Part shown: positions 1 to 6,885 of the stretch, piece by piece | Layout: each line of letters opens with the position of its first letter | Numbering within the stretch: the first letter of the stretch is position 1 | Assembly: GCA_031292735.1 (NCBI GenBank) | Contig: JARLGP010000056.1 | Span: 1-13,240, forward strand | Origin: Holophaga sp. | GTDB taxonomy: Bacteria; Acidobacteriota; Holophagae; Holophagales; Holophagaceae | DNA length: 13,240 nt | Direction: 5' to 3' | Made by a program: the position numbers and the translations under genes | The notes under the pieces: generated by a model | What the model was told of the DNA's origin: nothing | What the model saw: the letters and a program-made list of their open reading frames with translations, nothing else | Databases searched by the model: none

Positions 1-2
1 AT

Positions 3-1007
3 CAAGTGGAGTTGCGCAGAGGCCAGGTTGCTCCCAAGCAACCCTATTTGAATTTCTTGCTATATATTTTCTTTTTCCCCCACCACCAAGCAGGCCCTAT
101 TATGAGGCCGCATGCCTTCCTGATCTGCTTTTCAGAGCCCAGAACCTTCTTCCGTTCCCGCATGGTTACAGGCCTGATGATCTTCATCTGGGGCCTTTTC
201 AAGAAGGTCTGGATCGCTGACATGGTAGCGCCAATGGTGAACAAAGAATTCAGTCGTTTTGAGCTGTTTGCCGGCTCTCGCGGCAATCTGCTGCTAATGG
301 GAGTGCTCTACGGGATCCAGATCTACGGCGATTTTTCTGGCTATTCAGACATTGCGGTGGGATTGGGGCGCATGTTCGGATACAAATTCGACCGGAACTT
401 CCATCAGCCCTATCTGGCGAGCAACCCTTCGGAGTTCTGGAAGCGCTGGCATATCACGCTCACCAACTGGATGCGGGATTTCGTGTACCTTCCCTTGTGG
501 AACTGGGGCGCCGGCCGGTTCGGAACCCGGTTCCGGCCTATCACCATCATGCTCGCGTCGAGCATGGCCCTCATGCTGGTGATGGGGCTCTGGCACGGGG
601 CCGGATGGAACTTCATCCTCTGGGGCGGGGTCCATGGCGCCCTGTTCGTGGGCTGGCGCATGCTGCCCGGCAAACTGGCTCCGGGTCTGCTGGCTTCCTT
701 CGCCTTCCAGACGATGGTCATGGCGGCCTGGGTCATATTCCGAGAGCCCAACCTCGACTTTCTCGCCAAGGCCCTGTCCCGGTACTCCTCCTGGCTCGGC
801 ATGGATTCCATGCGGGCATTCCTATGGCTCGCCGGGATCATGGCCTTTTCGCGCCTGGAAGACCTGATCGAACAGCGTTTCAAAGGCATGGCCAGATGGG
901 CCTGCCGCAATCCTCTGCCGGTCATCGGCTTCACCTATGGAGTGATCCTTTTCCTCGTCCTCATCGGAGCAGGCAGTGCCACTACCTTCATCTACCAGCG
1001 GTTCTGA
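3..1007 (+). CDS. MBOAT family O-acyltransferase (5' end outside window)
   Basis: This is a multi-pass membrane O-acyltransferase of the AlgI/DltB/PatA type, which moves an acyl group across or at the membrane onto an extracytoplasmic polymer. The reading frame is open to the left edge. The first visible residues (RRGQVAP, then FLLYIFFFP and AGPI) match a segment normally well inside this family, so roughly the first 100-150 residues are missing. Counting from the GTG at 6, hallmark motifs are DFSGYSDIA (109-117), FWKRWHITLTNWMRDFVYLPL with His149, and GLWHGAGWNF with His197, the conserved MBOAT histidine. Several hydrophobic helices follow, up to the C-terminus. The next gene begins 13 nt after the stop, and the order MBOAT, SGNH protein, carrier protein resembles dltB-dltD-dltC. 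Base composition is low for the window (29 of 60 G+C at 61-120). The family call is firm; the acceptor and the acyl group are unknown. Confidence 0.9.
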   Translation, partial: QVELRRGQVAPKQPYLNFLLYIFFFPHHQAGPIMRPHAFLICFSEPRTFFRSRMVTGLMIFIWGLFKKVWIADMVAPMVNKEFSRFELFAGSRGNLLLMGVLYGIQIYGDFSGYSDIAVGLGRMFGYKFDRNFHQPYLASNPSEFWKRWHITLTNWMRDFVYLPLWNWGAGRFGTRFRPITIMLASSMALMLVMGLWHGAGWNFILWGGVHGALFVGWRMLPGKLAPGLLASFAFQTMVMAAWVIFREPNLDFLAKALSRYSSWLGMDSMRAFLWLAGIMAFSRLEDLIEQRFKGMARWACRNPLPVIGFTYGVILFLVLIGAGSATTFIYQRF

Positions 1008-1020
1008 AAAATCGGGCTGG

Positions 1021-2037
1021 ATGACCTGGGGGGGGTTCTTCGCCTTCAGCCTGATGGCTCTGCTTCTGCTCGACTGGGGGGTTTTCAGGTTCCGCGACCG
1101 CTTCTACAAGGTTGATGTGGGCGAGTGGAACGAACCCCAGTGGCGGGCACGGCGCAAAATGATGGAAGGCTGGCAGAAAAACCGGCCCCTCGGCTACCTC
1201 GTCCTCGGGGATTCGGGGACAGGGTACGGGATCAGGCCCGCCATCCTGGATCCGGACGGTTTCAACCTCAGCCGCCTGGGACTGCAGGAGTCTGATCTGG
1301 GACTGCTCCAGGCGAAGCTTGAGACCCTCCTTCCATCCCGGCCCCGGGCGGTCCTCCTTGGCATGTTCTGGTACGAATTTCTGGGGGGGGATGCCGAGAA
1401 CGGGTTTCTAGTGGGACAGCCGCCCGCCGTGTCCAGCACCCTGCTGAATTTCTACCGCGAGCCTCAAAGAAGCCAGGTCCTGCTTCTGCCAGGAACACGA
1501 TTGGCCAGACTGTTCCTGGATACCCGGATCGAAAAGGTGCAGGGGATCCGCACTCCCAATTTCCGGCTGGCACCGGATGGCAGCGCCGAGGTGAATTGCC
1601 CCCCGCCTCGTGCCGTTCCTGACGACCCTCCGCTCTGGAGCAAGGTCAGGCCCGGCTGGTTCGATCTGGGCCGACTGGGAGAAATGAAACTTTTTGTCGC
1701 CCATCTGGATCAGCTCCGACTGCCTCAATGTTTCATCTTCCTGCCCATGCACCCCGGCTTCCGCAGGAAGTACCTGGATGACTTCGGGACGGAGCACGCG
1801 AAGTGGAAAGCGGCTGTGACCGAAGTGTATGGCGGACGCGTCATCGACCTGGAAGACGCCCTGCAGGACCCGAAATATTACCGGGACGCTTCGCACCTGA
1901 ACGGCGAAGGCGCCATCCTGTTGAGCCAGATCTTGAAAGACCGGATTGAAACCGAAGGGCCGATCCGCCCCCTGGGGGCGGCTCTTGACCCATCTCGGTC
2001 CGCAGGTGGGGCCCCACTACAGACCTTGGAGGAATGA
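1021..2037 (+). CDS. DltD-like SGNH/GDSL-fold membrane-anchored protein
   Basis: This 338-residue protein has an N-terminal membrane anchor (about residues 3-20, rich in Phe and Leu) and an extracytoplasmic SGNH-type domain. The block I motif is VLGDSGTGYGI with nucleophile Ser65, and the block V motif is DASHLNGEG with Asp289 and His292, so a Ser-Asp-His triad can be assigned. Partners of MBOAT acyltransferases such as DltD and AlgX/AlgJ share this architecture and help deliver or transfer the acyl group. I chose ATG 1021 because it starts just before the membrane helix and follows the MBOAT stop by 13 nt. A GTG at 976 with GGAG upstream would add 15 residues and overlap the MBOAT gene. Two G8 runs lie inside the frame (1028-1035 and 1383-1390). 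Whether it is a transferase or an esterase is open. Confidence 0.8.
   Translation: MTWGGFFAFSLMALLLLDWGVFRFRDRFYKVDVGEWNEPQWRARRKMMEGWQKNRPLGYLVLGDSGTGYGIRPAILDPDGFNLSRLGLQESDLGLLQAKLETLLPSRPRAVLLGMFWYEFLGGDAENGFLVGQPPAVSSTLLNFYREPQRSQVLLLPGTRLARLFLDTRIEKVQGIRTPNFRLAPDGSAEVNCPPPRAVPDDPPLWSKVRPGWFDLGRLGEMKLFVAHLDQLRLPQCFIFLPMHPGFRRKYLDDFGTEHAKWKAAVTEVYGGRVIDLEDALQDPKYYRDASHLNGEGAILLSQILKDRIETEGPIRPLGAALDPSRSAGGAPLQTLEE
2028..2032 (+). promoter_or_regulatory. Shine-Dalgarno site that decides the carrier protein start
   Basis: The sequence GGAGG lies inside the last codons of the SGNH gene. It is 7 nt before ATG 2040 but only 1 nt before ATG 2034, so ATG 2040 is the better start. The two genes are then almost abutting and probably translationally coupled. 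Confidence 0.6.
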
Positions 2038-2039
2038 CC

Positions 2040-2273
2040 ATGGATGTCCTTGAAACGGTCCAGAGCACGATCCGCCGAATGACTAAGGGCAGGGTCCCTT
2101 CCAACGGTTCCGTCTCGCTCTTCGAAAGCGGCCTGATCGATTCCTTCGGGATCCTCGAACTCATCGCATCCCTGGAAGAGGAGTTGGGCGTGAAGGTTCC
2201 CGATTCGGAACTCCTGCCAAGCCGCTTCGAGACCGTGGACAAGATCGTGGCCTACTTCCGGCCCAGGCTTTGA
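2040..2273 (+). CDS. Acyl carrier protein, DltC-like
   Basis: This 77-residue acidic protein has the size and four-helix pattern of a carrier protein. The phosphopantetheine attachment site is Ser35 in SGLIDSFGILEL. The ID-S-F context is closer to the D-alanyl carrier protein DltC and other stand-alone carriers than to the ADSL context of fatty-acid AcpP. An ATG at 2034 would add two residues (MT) but sits 1 nt from the Shine-Dalgarno site, so ATG 2040 is preferred. The gene lies between the DltD-like gene and a KAS III gene. The simplest reading is that it carries the acyl group made or selected by the KAS III and presents it to the MBOAT protein. Activity needs a phosphopantetheinyl transferase, which is not in the window. 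Assignment as a carrier protein is firm; the acyl group is unknown. Confidence 0.88.
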   Translation: MDVLETVQSTIRRMTKGRVPSNGSVSLFESGLIDSFGILELIASLEEELGVKVPDSELLPSRFETVDKIVAYFRPRL

Positions 2274-2275
2274 CG

Positions 2276-3229
2276 ATGGCGCAGCTGATCGGCTTCGGCG
2301 CCTACCTGCCCTCTGCGGTCGTTGAGAACCGGGCCCTGGCGGAGGAATTCGGAATCGAGGAGGAATGGATCTTCGAGGTCTGCGGGATCCGGACGCGGAG
2401 AGTGGCCGGGCCCGACGAATCGGTGGAGGACCTGGCCGAGCAGGCTGCCCGGGCCTGCCTCGCGGACGCCGGTCTGAAGCCTTCGGACCTGGGCGGGATC
2501 ATCGTCGGCAGTGGCACGGCGCACCGGCGTTTCCCGGGCATCAGCGCGGGTCTCCAGTGCCGCCTGGGCTCGCCCGGGATACCGGCCTTCGATATCCCCC
2601 TGGGCTGCGTCGGCGGGTTCTTCGCCATGGCCACAGCGGCGGAACTGGCGGAGCGCTACGGCCATCTCCTGGTGGTCGGGGCGGAACACATGAGCCTCCC
2701 CCTGGCCATGGCACCGCGGGTCAAGGAAACAGCCATCCTCTTCGGGGACGGGGCCGGAGCCTGCATCGTCACCCGGGGCGCCGGCCCAATCACCATCCTG
2801 GATGCGCGGATGCAGTCCGATGGCACTTTCGCCAATGACCTGAGCCTCGAGTTCGGGTCCAGCCTGACCATGAATGGCCGCGCGGTCATTCTTCAGGCCA
2901 ACCGGAAACTGAGTCAGAGCATCTCCGACCTTTTGGCCCGGAACAAGATTGCCGTGGAGGATATCGGGCTCTGGTTGTTCCATCAGGCCAACCTGAAACT
3001 TCTGCGGCAAGTGGCTCATGGGCTTGGTATCCCAGAAGAACGGATTTACCTGAACCTGGAACGGTATGGGAATACCTCCGCAGCATCGGTGCTCATCGCC
3101 ATGGGCGAGGCGAAAGCGGAGGGACGGTTTCAGCCGGGGTTGGCCGTGGTGGCCGCATTCGGGGCTGGAATGGGTTGGGGATCTGCATTGTTACGATTTG
3201 AGGTTCCACCTGTAGACAGCATGGATTGA
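2276..3229 (+). CDS. 3-oxoacyl-ACP synthase III family protein (FabH-like)
   Basis: This 317-residue thiolase-fold condensing enzyme has the full KAS III triad: Cys111 in PLGCVGGFF, His236 in WLFHQANLKLL, and Asn266 in ERYGNTSAAS. The glycine-rich C-terminal element FGAGMGWGSALLRF is also present. FabH condenses acyl-CoA with malonyl-ACP; relatives of the same fold make short beta-keto acids or transfer acyl groups directly onto sugars or alcohols. The start is ATG 2276, two nt after the carrier protein stop; a TTG at 2270 would overlap that stop. The surroundings of the cysteine (PLGC rather than AAC) and the operon partners argue against a housekeeping FabH, and no other fab gene is nearby. 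I infer that it primes or loads the adjacent carrier protein. Family confidence is high; the reaction is inferred. Confidence 0.88.
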   Translation: MAQLIGFGAYLPSAVVENRALAEEFGIEEEWIFEVCGIRTRRVAGPDESVEDLAEQAARACLADAGLKPSDLGGIIVGSGTAHRRFPGISAGLQCRLGSPGIPAFDIPLGCVGGFFAMATAAELAERYGHLLVVGAEHMSLPLAMAPRVKETAILFGDGAGACIVTRGAGPITILDARMQSDGTFANDLSLEFGSSLTMNGRAVILQANRKLSQSISDLLARNKIAVEDIGLWLFHQANLKLLRQVAHGLGIPEERIYLNLERYGNTSAASVLIAMGEAKAEGRFQPGLAVVAAFGAGMGWGSALLRFEVPPVDSMD

Positions 3230-3317
3230 CATGGATACCGACCTCTCACCCCTGGCACTCAGGCGCGAATCCTGACTCGTTCTCTGATTGCGGAAGCCCT
3301 CCGGGTCAGCGGCCTTG

Positions 3318-3336
3318 TGAGTCTGGCCTCGACTCA
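3318..3336. repeat. Inverted repeat in the convergent gap (possible weak terminator)
   Basis: TGAGTC and GACTCA flank a 7-nt loop in the 143-nt gap (3230-3372) between the convergent KAS III and flavin reductase genes. No T-run directly follows on either strand, although a T5 run lies at 3360-3364. It may help termination, but the match is short. I see nothing else in this gap. Confidence 0.25.
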
Positions 3337-3372
3337 GTTTCACCCCCGCCCCAATCCTATTTTTGTTATGCG

Positions 3373-4239
3373 CTAGCTGCCACTGAGCCTCACCCCGGCC
3401 AGCCGCCAGCCCTCCTCCAGGTCCCCGGCCCGCAGGGCCTTCTGCATGGCCCGCTCCAGGCCTTCCGTGTCCCCGGGATCCCCCTCCCGGCGCCGGGCCC
3501 GGCCCAGGTCCGGCAGCGCGGCGCTGTGGGCCAGCCGGCCCAGGTCGTTGCCGGTGAGGATGGCGCTGGAGCGCAGCGGCTCCGGCAGGGCGTCGTAGCC
3601 GATGGGGCGGCCCACCGGCTTGGGCAGTTCGAACAGGGCCGCGCCCGAGGCCCGGGTGTAGAAGGCGCCCCCGTTGCGCCCCACCAGGTCCAGCCGGTCC
3701 GGGTGCAGCAGGTCGCCCTCCCAGCAGTCCTCGCGCCCGTGGAAGGCCAGCACCTCCCCCAGCAGCATCAGGCCGGCTCCGGGGCCGGTGCCCAGCTCCA
3801 GCACCTGGTGCAGCCGGCATTCCATCTGGAACGGCGCCTCGGCCACCAGGGCCGGCCGCACCCGCAGCGCCGGCAGCGGGGTGAGCCCGGATTTCACGAA
3901 CTCGTCCACTCCTTCCGGGAATTCGGCGCTGGCCACGTTCATCTGCTGGACCATGGCGTAGCTCACGGCGGCGATGACGAACTCCCCGGTGGCGGTGGCG
4001 TTGAGGTAGGTGTGCTTCAGCGTGCCGTCCCGGCCCCGCCGGTTCGGGGCGAAGGCGACCATGGGCGGGTTGCTGCCGAAGGCGTTGAAGAAACTGAACG
4101 GGGCCAGGTTGCGCACCCCTTCGGGGGAGATGGTGCTGGCCAGGGCGATGGGCCGGGGCCCGACCCCGCCGGTGAGCAGCGCCCCGGTGCGGATCGGATC
4201 CAGGTCGGCCGGGAGGAGGGTCCGGAAGCCCGCGCCCAT
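3373..4239 (-). CDS. Flavin reductase-like domain protein (FMN-binding split barrel)
   Basis: This 288-residue protein belongs to the flavin reductase-like/DIM6-NTAB family, which binds FMN in a split barrel and often supplies reduced flavin. Typical signatures are GPRPIALASTISPEG (27-41), the FSFFNAFGSNPPMVAF block (48-63), and a late LVGRNGGAFYTR segment. The C-terminal tail (about 205-288), with an ILTGNDLGRLA motif, is longer than in the minimal family and looks like the longer subgroup. ATG 4239 is chosen; a GTG at 4248 would overlap the stop of the upstream hydrolase gene as GTGA and add three residues. The gene is therefore the second one of a two-gene operon with the FAH-family hydrolase. 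Members found beside FAH hydrolases occur in tyrosine/homogentisate or related catabolic clusters. No partner oxygenase is visible, so the role is uncertain. Confidence 0.82.
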   Translation of the reverse strand: MGAGFRTLLPADLDPIRTGALLTGGVGPRPIALASTISPEGVRNLAPFSFFNAFGSNPPMVAFAPNRRGRDGTLKHTYLNATATGEFVIAAVSYAMVQQMNVASAEFPEGVDEFVKSGLTPLPALRVRPALVAEAPFQMECRLHQVLELGTGPGAGLMLLGEVLAFHGREDCWEGDLLHPDRLDLVGRNGGAFYTRASGAALFELPKPVGRPIGYDALPEPLRSSAILTGNDLGRLAHSAALPDLGRARRREGDPGDTEGLERAMQKALRAGDLEEGWRLAGVRLSGS

Positions 4240-4244
4240 GGCCG

Positions 4245-5237
4245 TCACCGCCCTTCCCCCGGCACCCGCCGCGGCCCCTGGGCCACCAGCGTGGGCGGCA
4301 GGGCGATGCCCGCCCCCTGGACCACGGTGTTCTCCAGCCGGCCCAGGCCCTCCACCTCCATGGTCACCACGTCCCCCACCCGCAGCCAGCGGTTGTCGGT
4401 GATCTTCGAGCCGTTGAGCTCCAGCAGGCAGCCGGTGCCGACGGTGCCGCTGCCGATCACCTCCCCGGGACTCACCCGGACCCCGTAGGCGGTGCGCTGG
4501 AGGATCTGGGCGAAGGTCCAGTTCATGGTGTCCGCGTTGCCGTCGCTGAGCCGTTCGCCGTTCACCGCGCAAGTCATGCGCGCCCTGAGCACCAGCCCCT
4601 GGGGCGAGGGCTCCAGCGCCAGCTCGTCCCGGGTCACCAGCCAGGGCCCCAGCCCGGTGGCGAAATCCTTGCCCTTGCAGGGGCCCAGCGACAGCTTCAT
4701 CTCCTCCATCTGCAGGGCCCGGGCGCTCCAGTCGTTCATGATCATGGCGCCGAAGATGGCCGCGTCCGCCTCCTCCAGGCTGCAGTTCAGCAAGGACCGG
4801 CCGGTCACCACCGCCACTTCCAGTTCGTAGTCCAGCTGGCGCAGGTGGTGTTCCAGCACCTCCAGCGGTCCGGGGCCGATGACCGCCTGGTGGTTGGTGA
4901 AGTAGGTGACCGGGAACAGATCGAACTCCGGAACCATGTCCAGGCCCCGGTTGCGCCGGGCCGTGGCCACGTGCTGGCGGAAGGCGTAGCCGTTGCGCAT
5001 GGCCACGGGGCGGGGCAGCGGGGCCAGCAGGGTGATCCCGCCCGGGGCCAGCCAGCCCCGGTCGGGCTGGGCGGCCGCGGCCCGGGCCAGGGGCATGAGC
5101 TCATCCTGCTTCCGGATGAGGGTCAGCATGTCCACCGCCAGGCGCGGATCGACCGCGTGGAAATCCAGCACCGCCCCGCCGTCGAGGACCGCCCCGATGC
5201 GCTCCTGGCCGTTGCAAAGGAAGGTCACCAGCTTCAT
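4245..5237 (-). CDS. Fumarylacetoacetate hydrolase (FAH) family protein
   Basis: This 330-residue FAH-fold enzyme cleaves C-C bonds in, or otherwise acts on, oxo-acid substrates with a divalent metal. Metal and catalytic positions visible are Glu138 and Glu140 in DYELEVAVV, Asp169 in MNDWSARAL, Lys190 in CKGKDFATGLGPW, and the conserved GSGTVGTGC loop (262-270). Length and N-terminal style (MKLVTFLCNG) resemble the bacterial fumarylacetoacetase subgroup. The aspartate that heads the metal site in animal FAH is not obvious here (TYFTNHQ region). The start ATG has GGAG 7 nt upstream. The stop lies just ahead of the flavin reductase start, and the promoter probably lies in the divergent region 5238-5408. 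Fumarylacetoacetase is possible, but other family reactions (acylpyruvate hydrolase, decarboxylase) cannot be excluded. Confidence 0.85.
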   Translation of the reverse strand: MKLVTFLCNGQERIGAVLDGGAVLDFHAVDPRLAVDMLTLIRKQDELMPLARAAAAQPDRGWLAPGGITLLAPLPRPVAMRNGYAFRQHVATARRNRGLDMVPEFDLFPVTYFTNHQAVIGPGPLEVLEHHLRQLDYELEVAVVTGRSLLNCSLEEADAAIFGAMIMNDWSARALQMEEMKLSLGPCKGKDFATGLGPWLVTRDELALEPSPQGLVLRARMTCAVNGERLSDGNADTMNWTFAQILQRTAYGVRVSPGEVIGSGTVGTGCLLELNGSKITDNRWLRVGDVVTMEVEGLGRLENTVVQGAGIALPPTLVAQGPRRVPGEGR

Positions 5238-5329
5238 GGGGCATCTCCGGAACCGTTCAGGGGGCCATGGTACTCCCGCCGGCAGGAAACCCCCGCGGTT
5301 TCCGGTGGCGGTGACGGAAAAACTGGCAT

Positions 5330-5402
5330 ATGGTGATTTTCAACTTTCAAGCTCCACCCATTTGCCGTCTTTTTACCTTTTATCAAATACCCATTCAAAG
5401 GA
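5330..5402. promoter_or_regulatory. Divergent AT-rich promoter region
   Basis: The 171-nt gap between the FAH operon and the transporter has an AT-rich half unlike its surroundings. On the minus strand TTGAAT (5398-5393) and TAAAAA (5375-5370) sit exactly 17 nt apart, giving a plausible sigma-70 promoter for the FAH operon with a leader of about 125 nt. On the plus strand TTGCCG (5362-5367) and AAATAC (5385-5390), also 17 nt apart, are a weaker candidate for the transporter. AAAGGA (5397-5402) is a good ribosome site 6 nt before ATG 5409. A tandem TTTCAA-C/TTTCAA-G pair (5338-5351) could be part of an operator. The promoter elements are eye matches only. Confidence 0.4.
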
Positions 5403-5408
5403 CTTTTT

Positions 5409-6794
5409 ATGGCAGCGTCCTCCGCGCAACCTCCCGCCGCGGCCGAAGGCCCCTCTCCGTACCGGGCCATCGTCCAGCCCTTCCTCGATCTGCTCCAGGC
5501 CCCCCGGGCGCTCTGGGCGGTCTACCTGAGCATGCTGCTGGAAGGCTTCGTCTACTTCGGCATGCTCATCTACCTGGCCATGTACTTCAACGAGTACGGC
5601 CATCTCACCGACCTGCACGCCGGATGGATGGTGGGCGTGCTCACGTCCGGCATCACCCTCAGCATGCTGTTCTTCGGCGGCAACGTCGACCGCTGGGGCT
5701 CGCGGCGCACCATCCTCATCGCCCTGACCCTCATGCTCCTGGGCCGCTCCGTGCTCGCCCTGGCGCCGCGCCTGGGGCTGGCCGGAGGCGCGCTGTTCAG
5801 CCCCTTCATCGGGATGGCCCTGGGCGGCCTGTTCCTGGTCCTGCTCGGCTACGGCATGTATACCCCGGCCGGATACGCCTCCGTGCGCCGGTTCACCACC
5901 CCCGCCACCGCCAACATGGGCTTCGCCATGCTCTATGCGGTCATGAACCTGGGCGCGTGGCTGCCCACCTTCGTGTCGCCGATCCGCCAGCACAGCGGCA
6001 TCCGCGGCGCCTACGCGTTCTACGTCGCCACCACCGCCGTGGGCCTGCTGGCCTTCGCGGCGCTGCTCAGCCGGAAAGTCGAGGCCGCCGCCTCCGGACC
6101 GGCCACCATCACCCCCCTGGAGACCCGGGCCCGGCACGGGTCGGCGGGCTTCGCGGGCCTGGTGCGCTGGTGCCGCAACCATCCCCTGTCCGATCCCAAG
6201 TTCTCCTGCTTCATCTTCTGCCTGATCCCCGTGCAGACCCTGTTCGCCTACAACTGGCTGGTGCTGCCCCAGTACGTGAACCGGGCCTTCGCCGGCTCCT
6301 GGGTGGGAGCCCGGTTCGAGGCCGCCACCAGCCTGAACCCCCTGCTGATCTTCGTGTTCTGCCCGGTGGTGGCCGCCCTCACCGGCCGGACCAAGGTCTA
6401 CTCCATGATGATCCTGGGCACCGGGCTCATGGCCGCGCCCACCTTCATCCTGGCCCTGGGGCCCACGGTGCCGGGGCTGTTCGCCTTCATCATCGTCATG
6501 ACCGTGGGCGAAGCCATCTGGCAGCCCCGGTTCCTGCAGTACGCCGCCGAGATCGCCCCGGAAGGCCGCACCGGCGCCTACATGGGGGTGGCCCAGTTCC
6601 CCTGGTTCCTCACCAAGATGTTCGTGCCCATCTATTCCGGCGCCGCCCTGGCCCGCTGGTGCCCGGACCCGGCCAAGGGCCCGCTCAACACCACGCCCAT
6701 GTGGCTGATCTTCGGGGCGGTGGCGATGCTCACCTCGGTGCTGCTGATCCTGGCCAAGGGCTGGCTGGGGCGGGACTTCAAGACCGTCAACTGA
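5409..6794 (+). CDS. MFS transporter, POT/PTR2-like
   Basis: This 461-residue integral membrane protein has about 12 hydrophobic segments. The major facilitator motif A is seen as GGNVDRWGSRRTIL (90-103) between helices 2 and 3. Helix 1 (LLEGFVYFGM, 43-52) and helix 5 (AMLYAVMNLGAWL) align by eye with proton-coupled oligopeptide transporters, which have an ExxERFxYYGM helix 1 and an NLG-containing helix 5. The first Glu and the Arg of ExxER are missing here (Met42 and Gly46), leaving only Glu45. The first 18 residues are Ala/Pro-rich and soluble. Start ATG 5409 has a strong Shine-Dalgarno site. It is divergent from the FAH/flavin reductase operon, so it may import the substrate of that pathway. 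A peptide substrate is not assured, because the proton-coupling motif is degenerate. Confidence 0.82.
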   Translation: MAASSAQPPAAAEGPSPYRAIVQPFLDLLQAPRALWAVYLSMLLEGFVYFGMLIYLAMYFNEYGHLTDLHAGWMVGVLTSGITLSMLFFGGNVDRWGSRRTILIALTLMLLGRSVLALAPRLGLAGGALFSPFIGMALGGLFLVLLGYGMYTPAGYASVRRFTTPATANMGFAMLYAVMNLGAWLPTFVSPIRQHSGIRGAYAFYVATTAVGLLAFAALLSRKVEAAASGPATITPLETRARHGSAGFAGLVRWCRNHPLSDPKFSCFIFCLIPVQTLFAYNWLVLPQYVNRAFAGSWVGARFEAATSLNPLLIFVFCPVVAALTGRTKVYSMMILGTGLMAAPTFILALGPTVPGLFAFIIVMTVGEAIWQPRFLQYAAEIAPEGRTGAYMGVAQFPWFLTKMFVPIYSGAALARWCPDPAKGPLNTTPMWLIFGAVAMLTSVLLILAKGWLGRDFKTVN

Positions 6795-6885
6795 AAGACC
6801 CCGAGCCGGAGTCCGTATTGCCGTGGCCGGGCCACGAGGGTAGGCTGAAGAAGATCCTTCCCCATTCCTCGTGCGGTCATAGATT

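Noticed and set aside
3226..4488. A 420-codon plus-strand open frame
   Set aside because: It is opposite the flavin reductase and FAH genes and is Gly/Pro/Arg-rich with no domain.
6822..6836. Hairpin CGTGGC-CGG-GCCACG after the transporter gene
   Set aside because: The stem is only 6 bp with a 3-nt loop and no T-run, so it is too weak to call a terminator.
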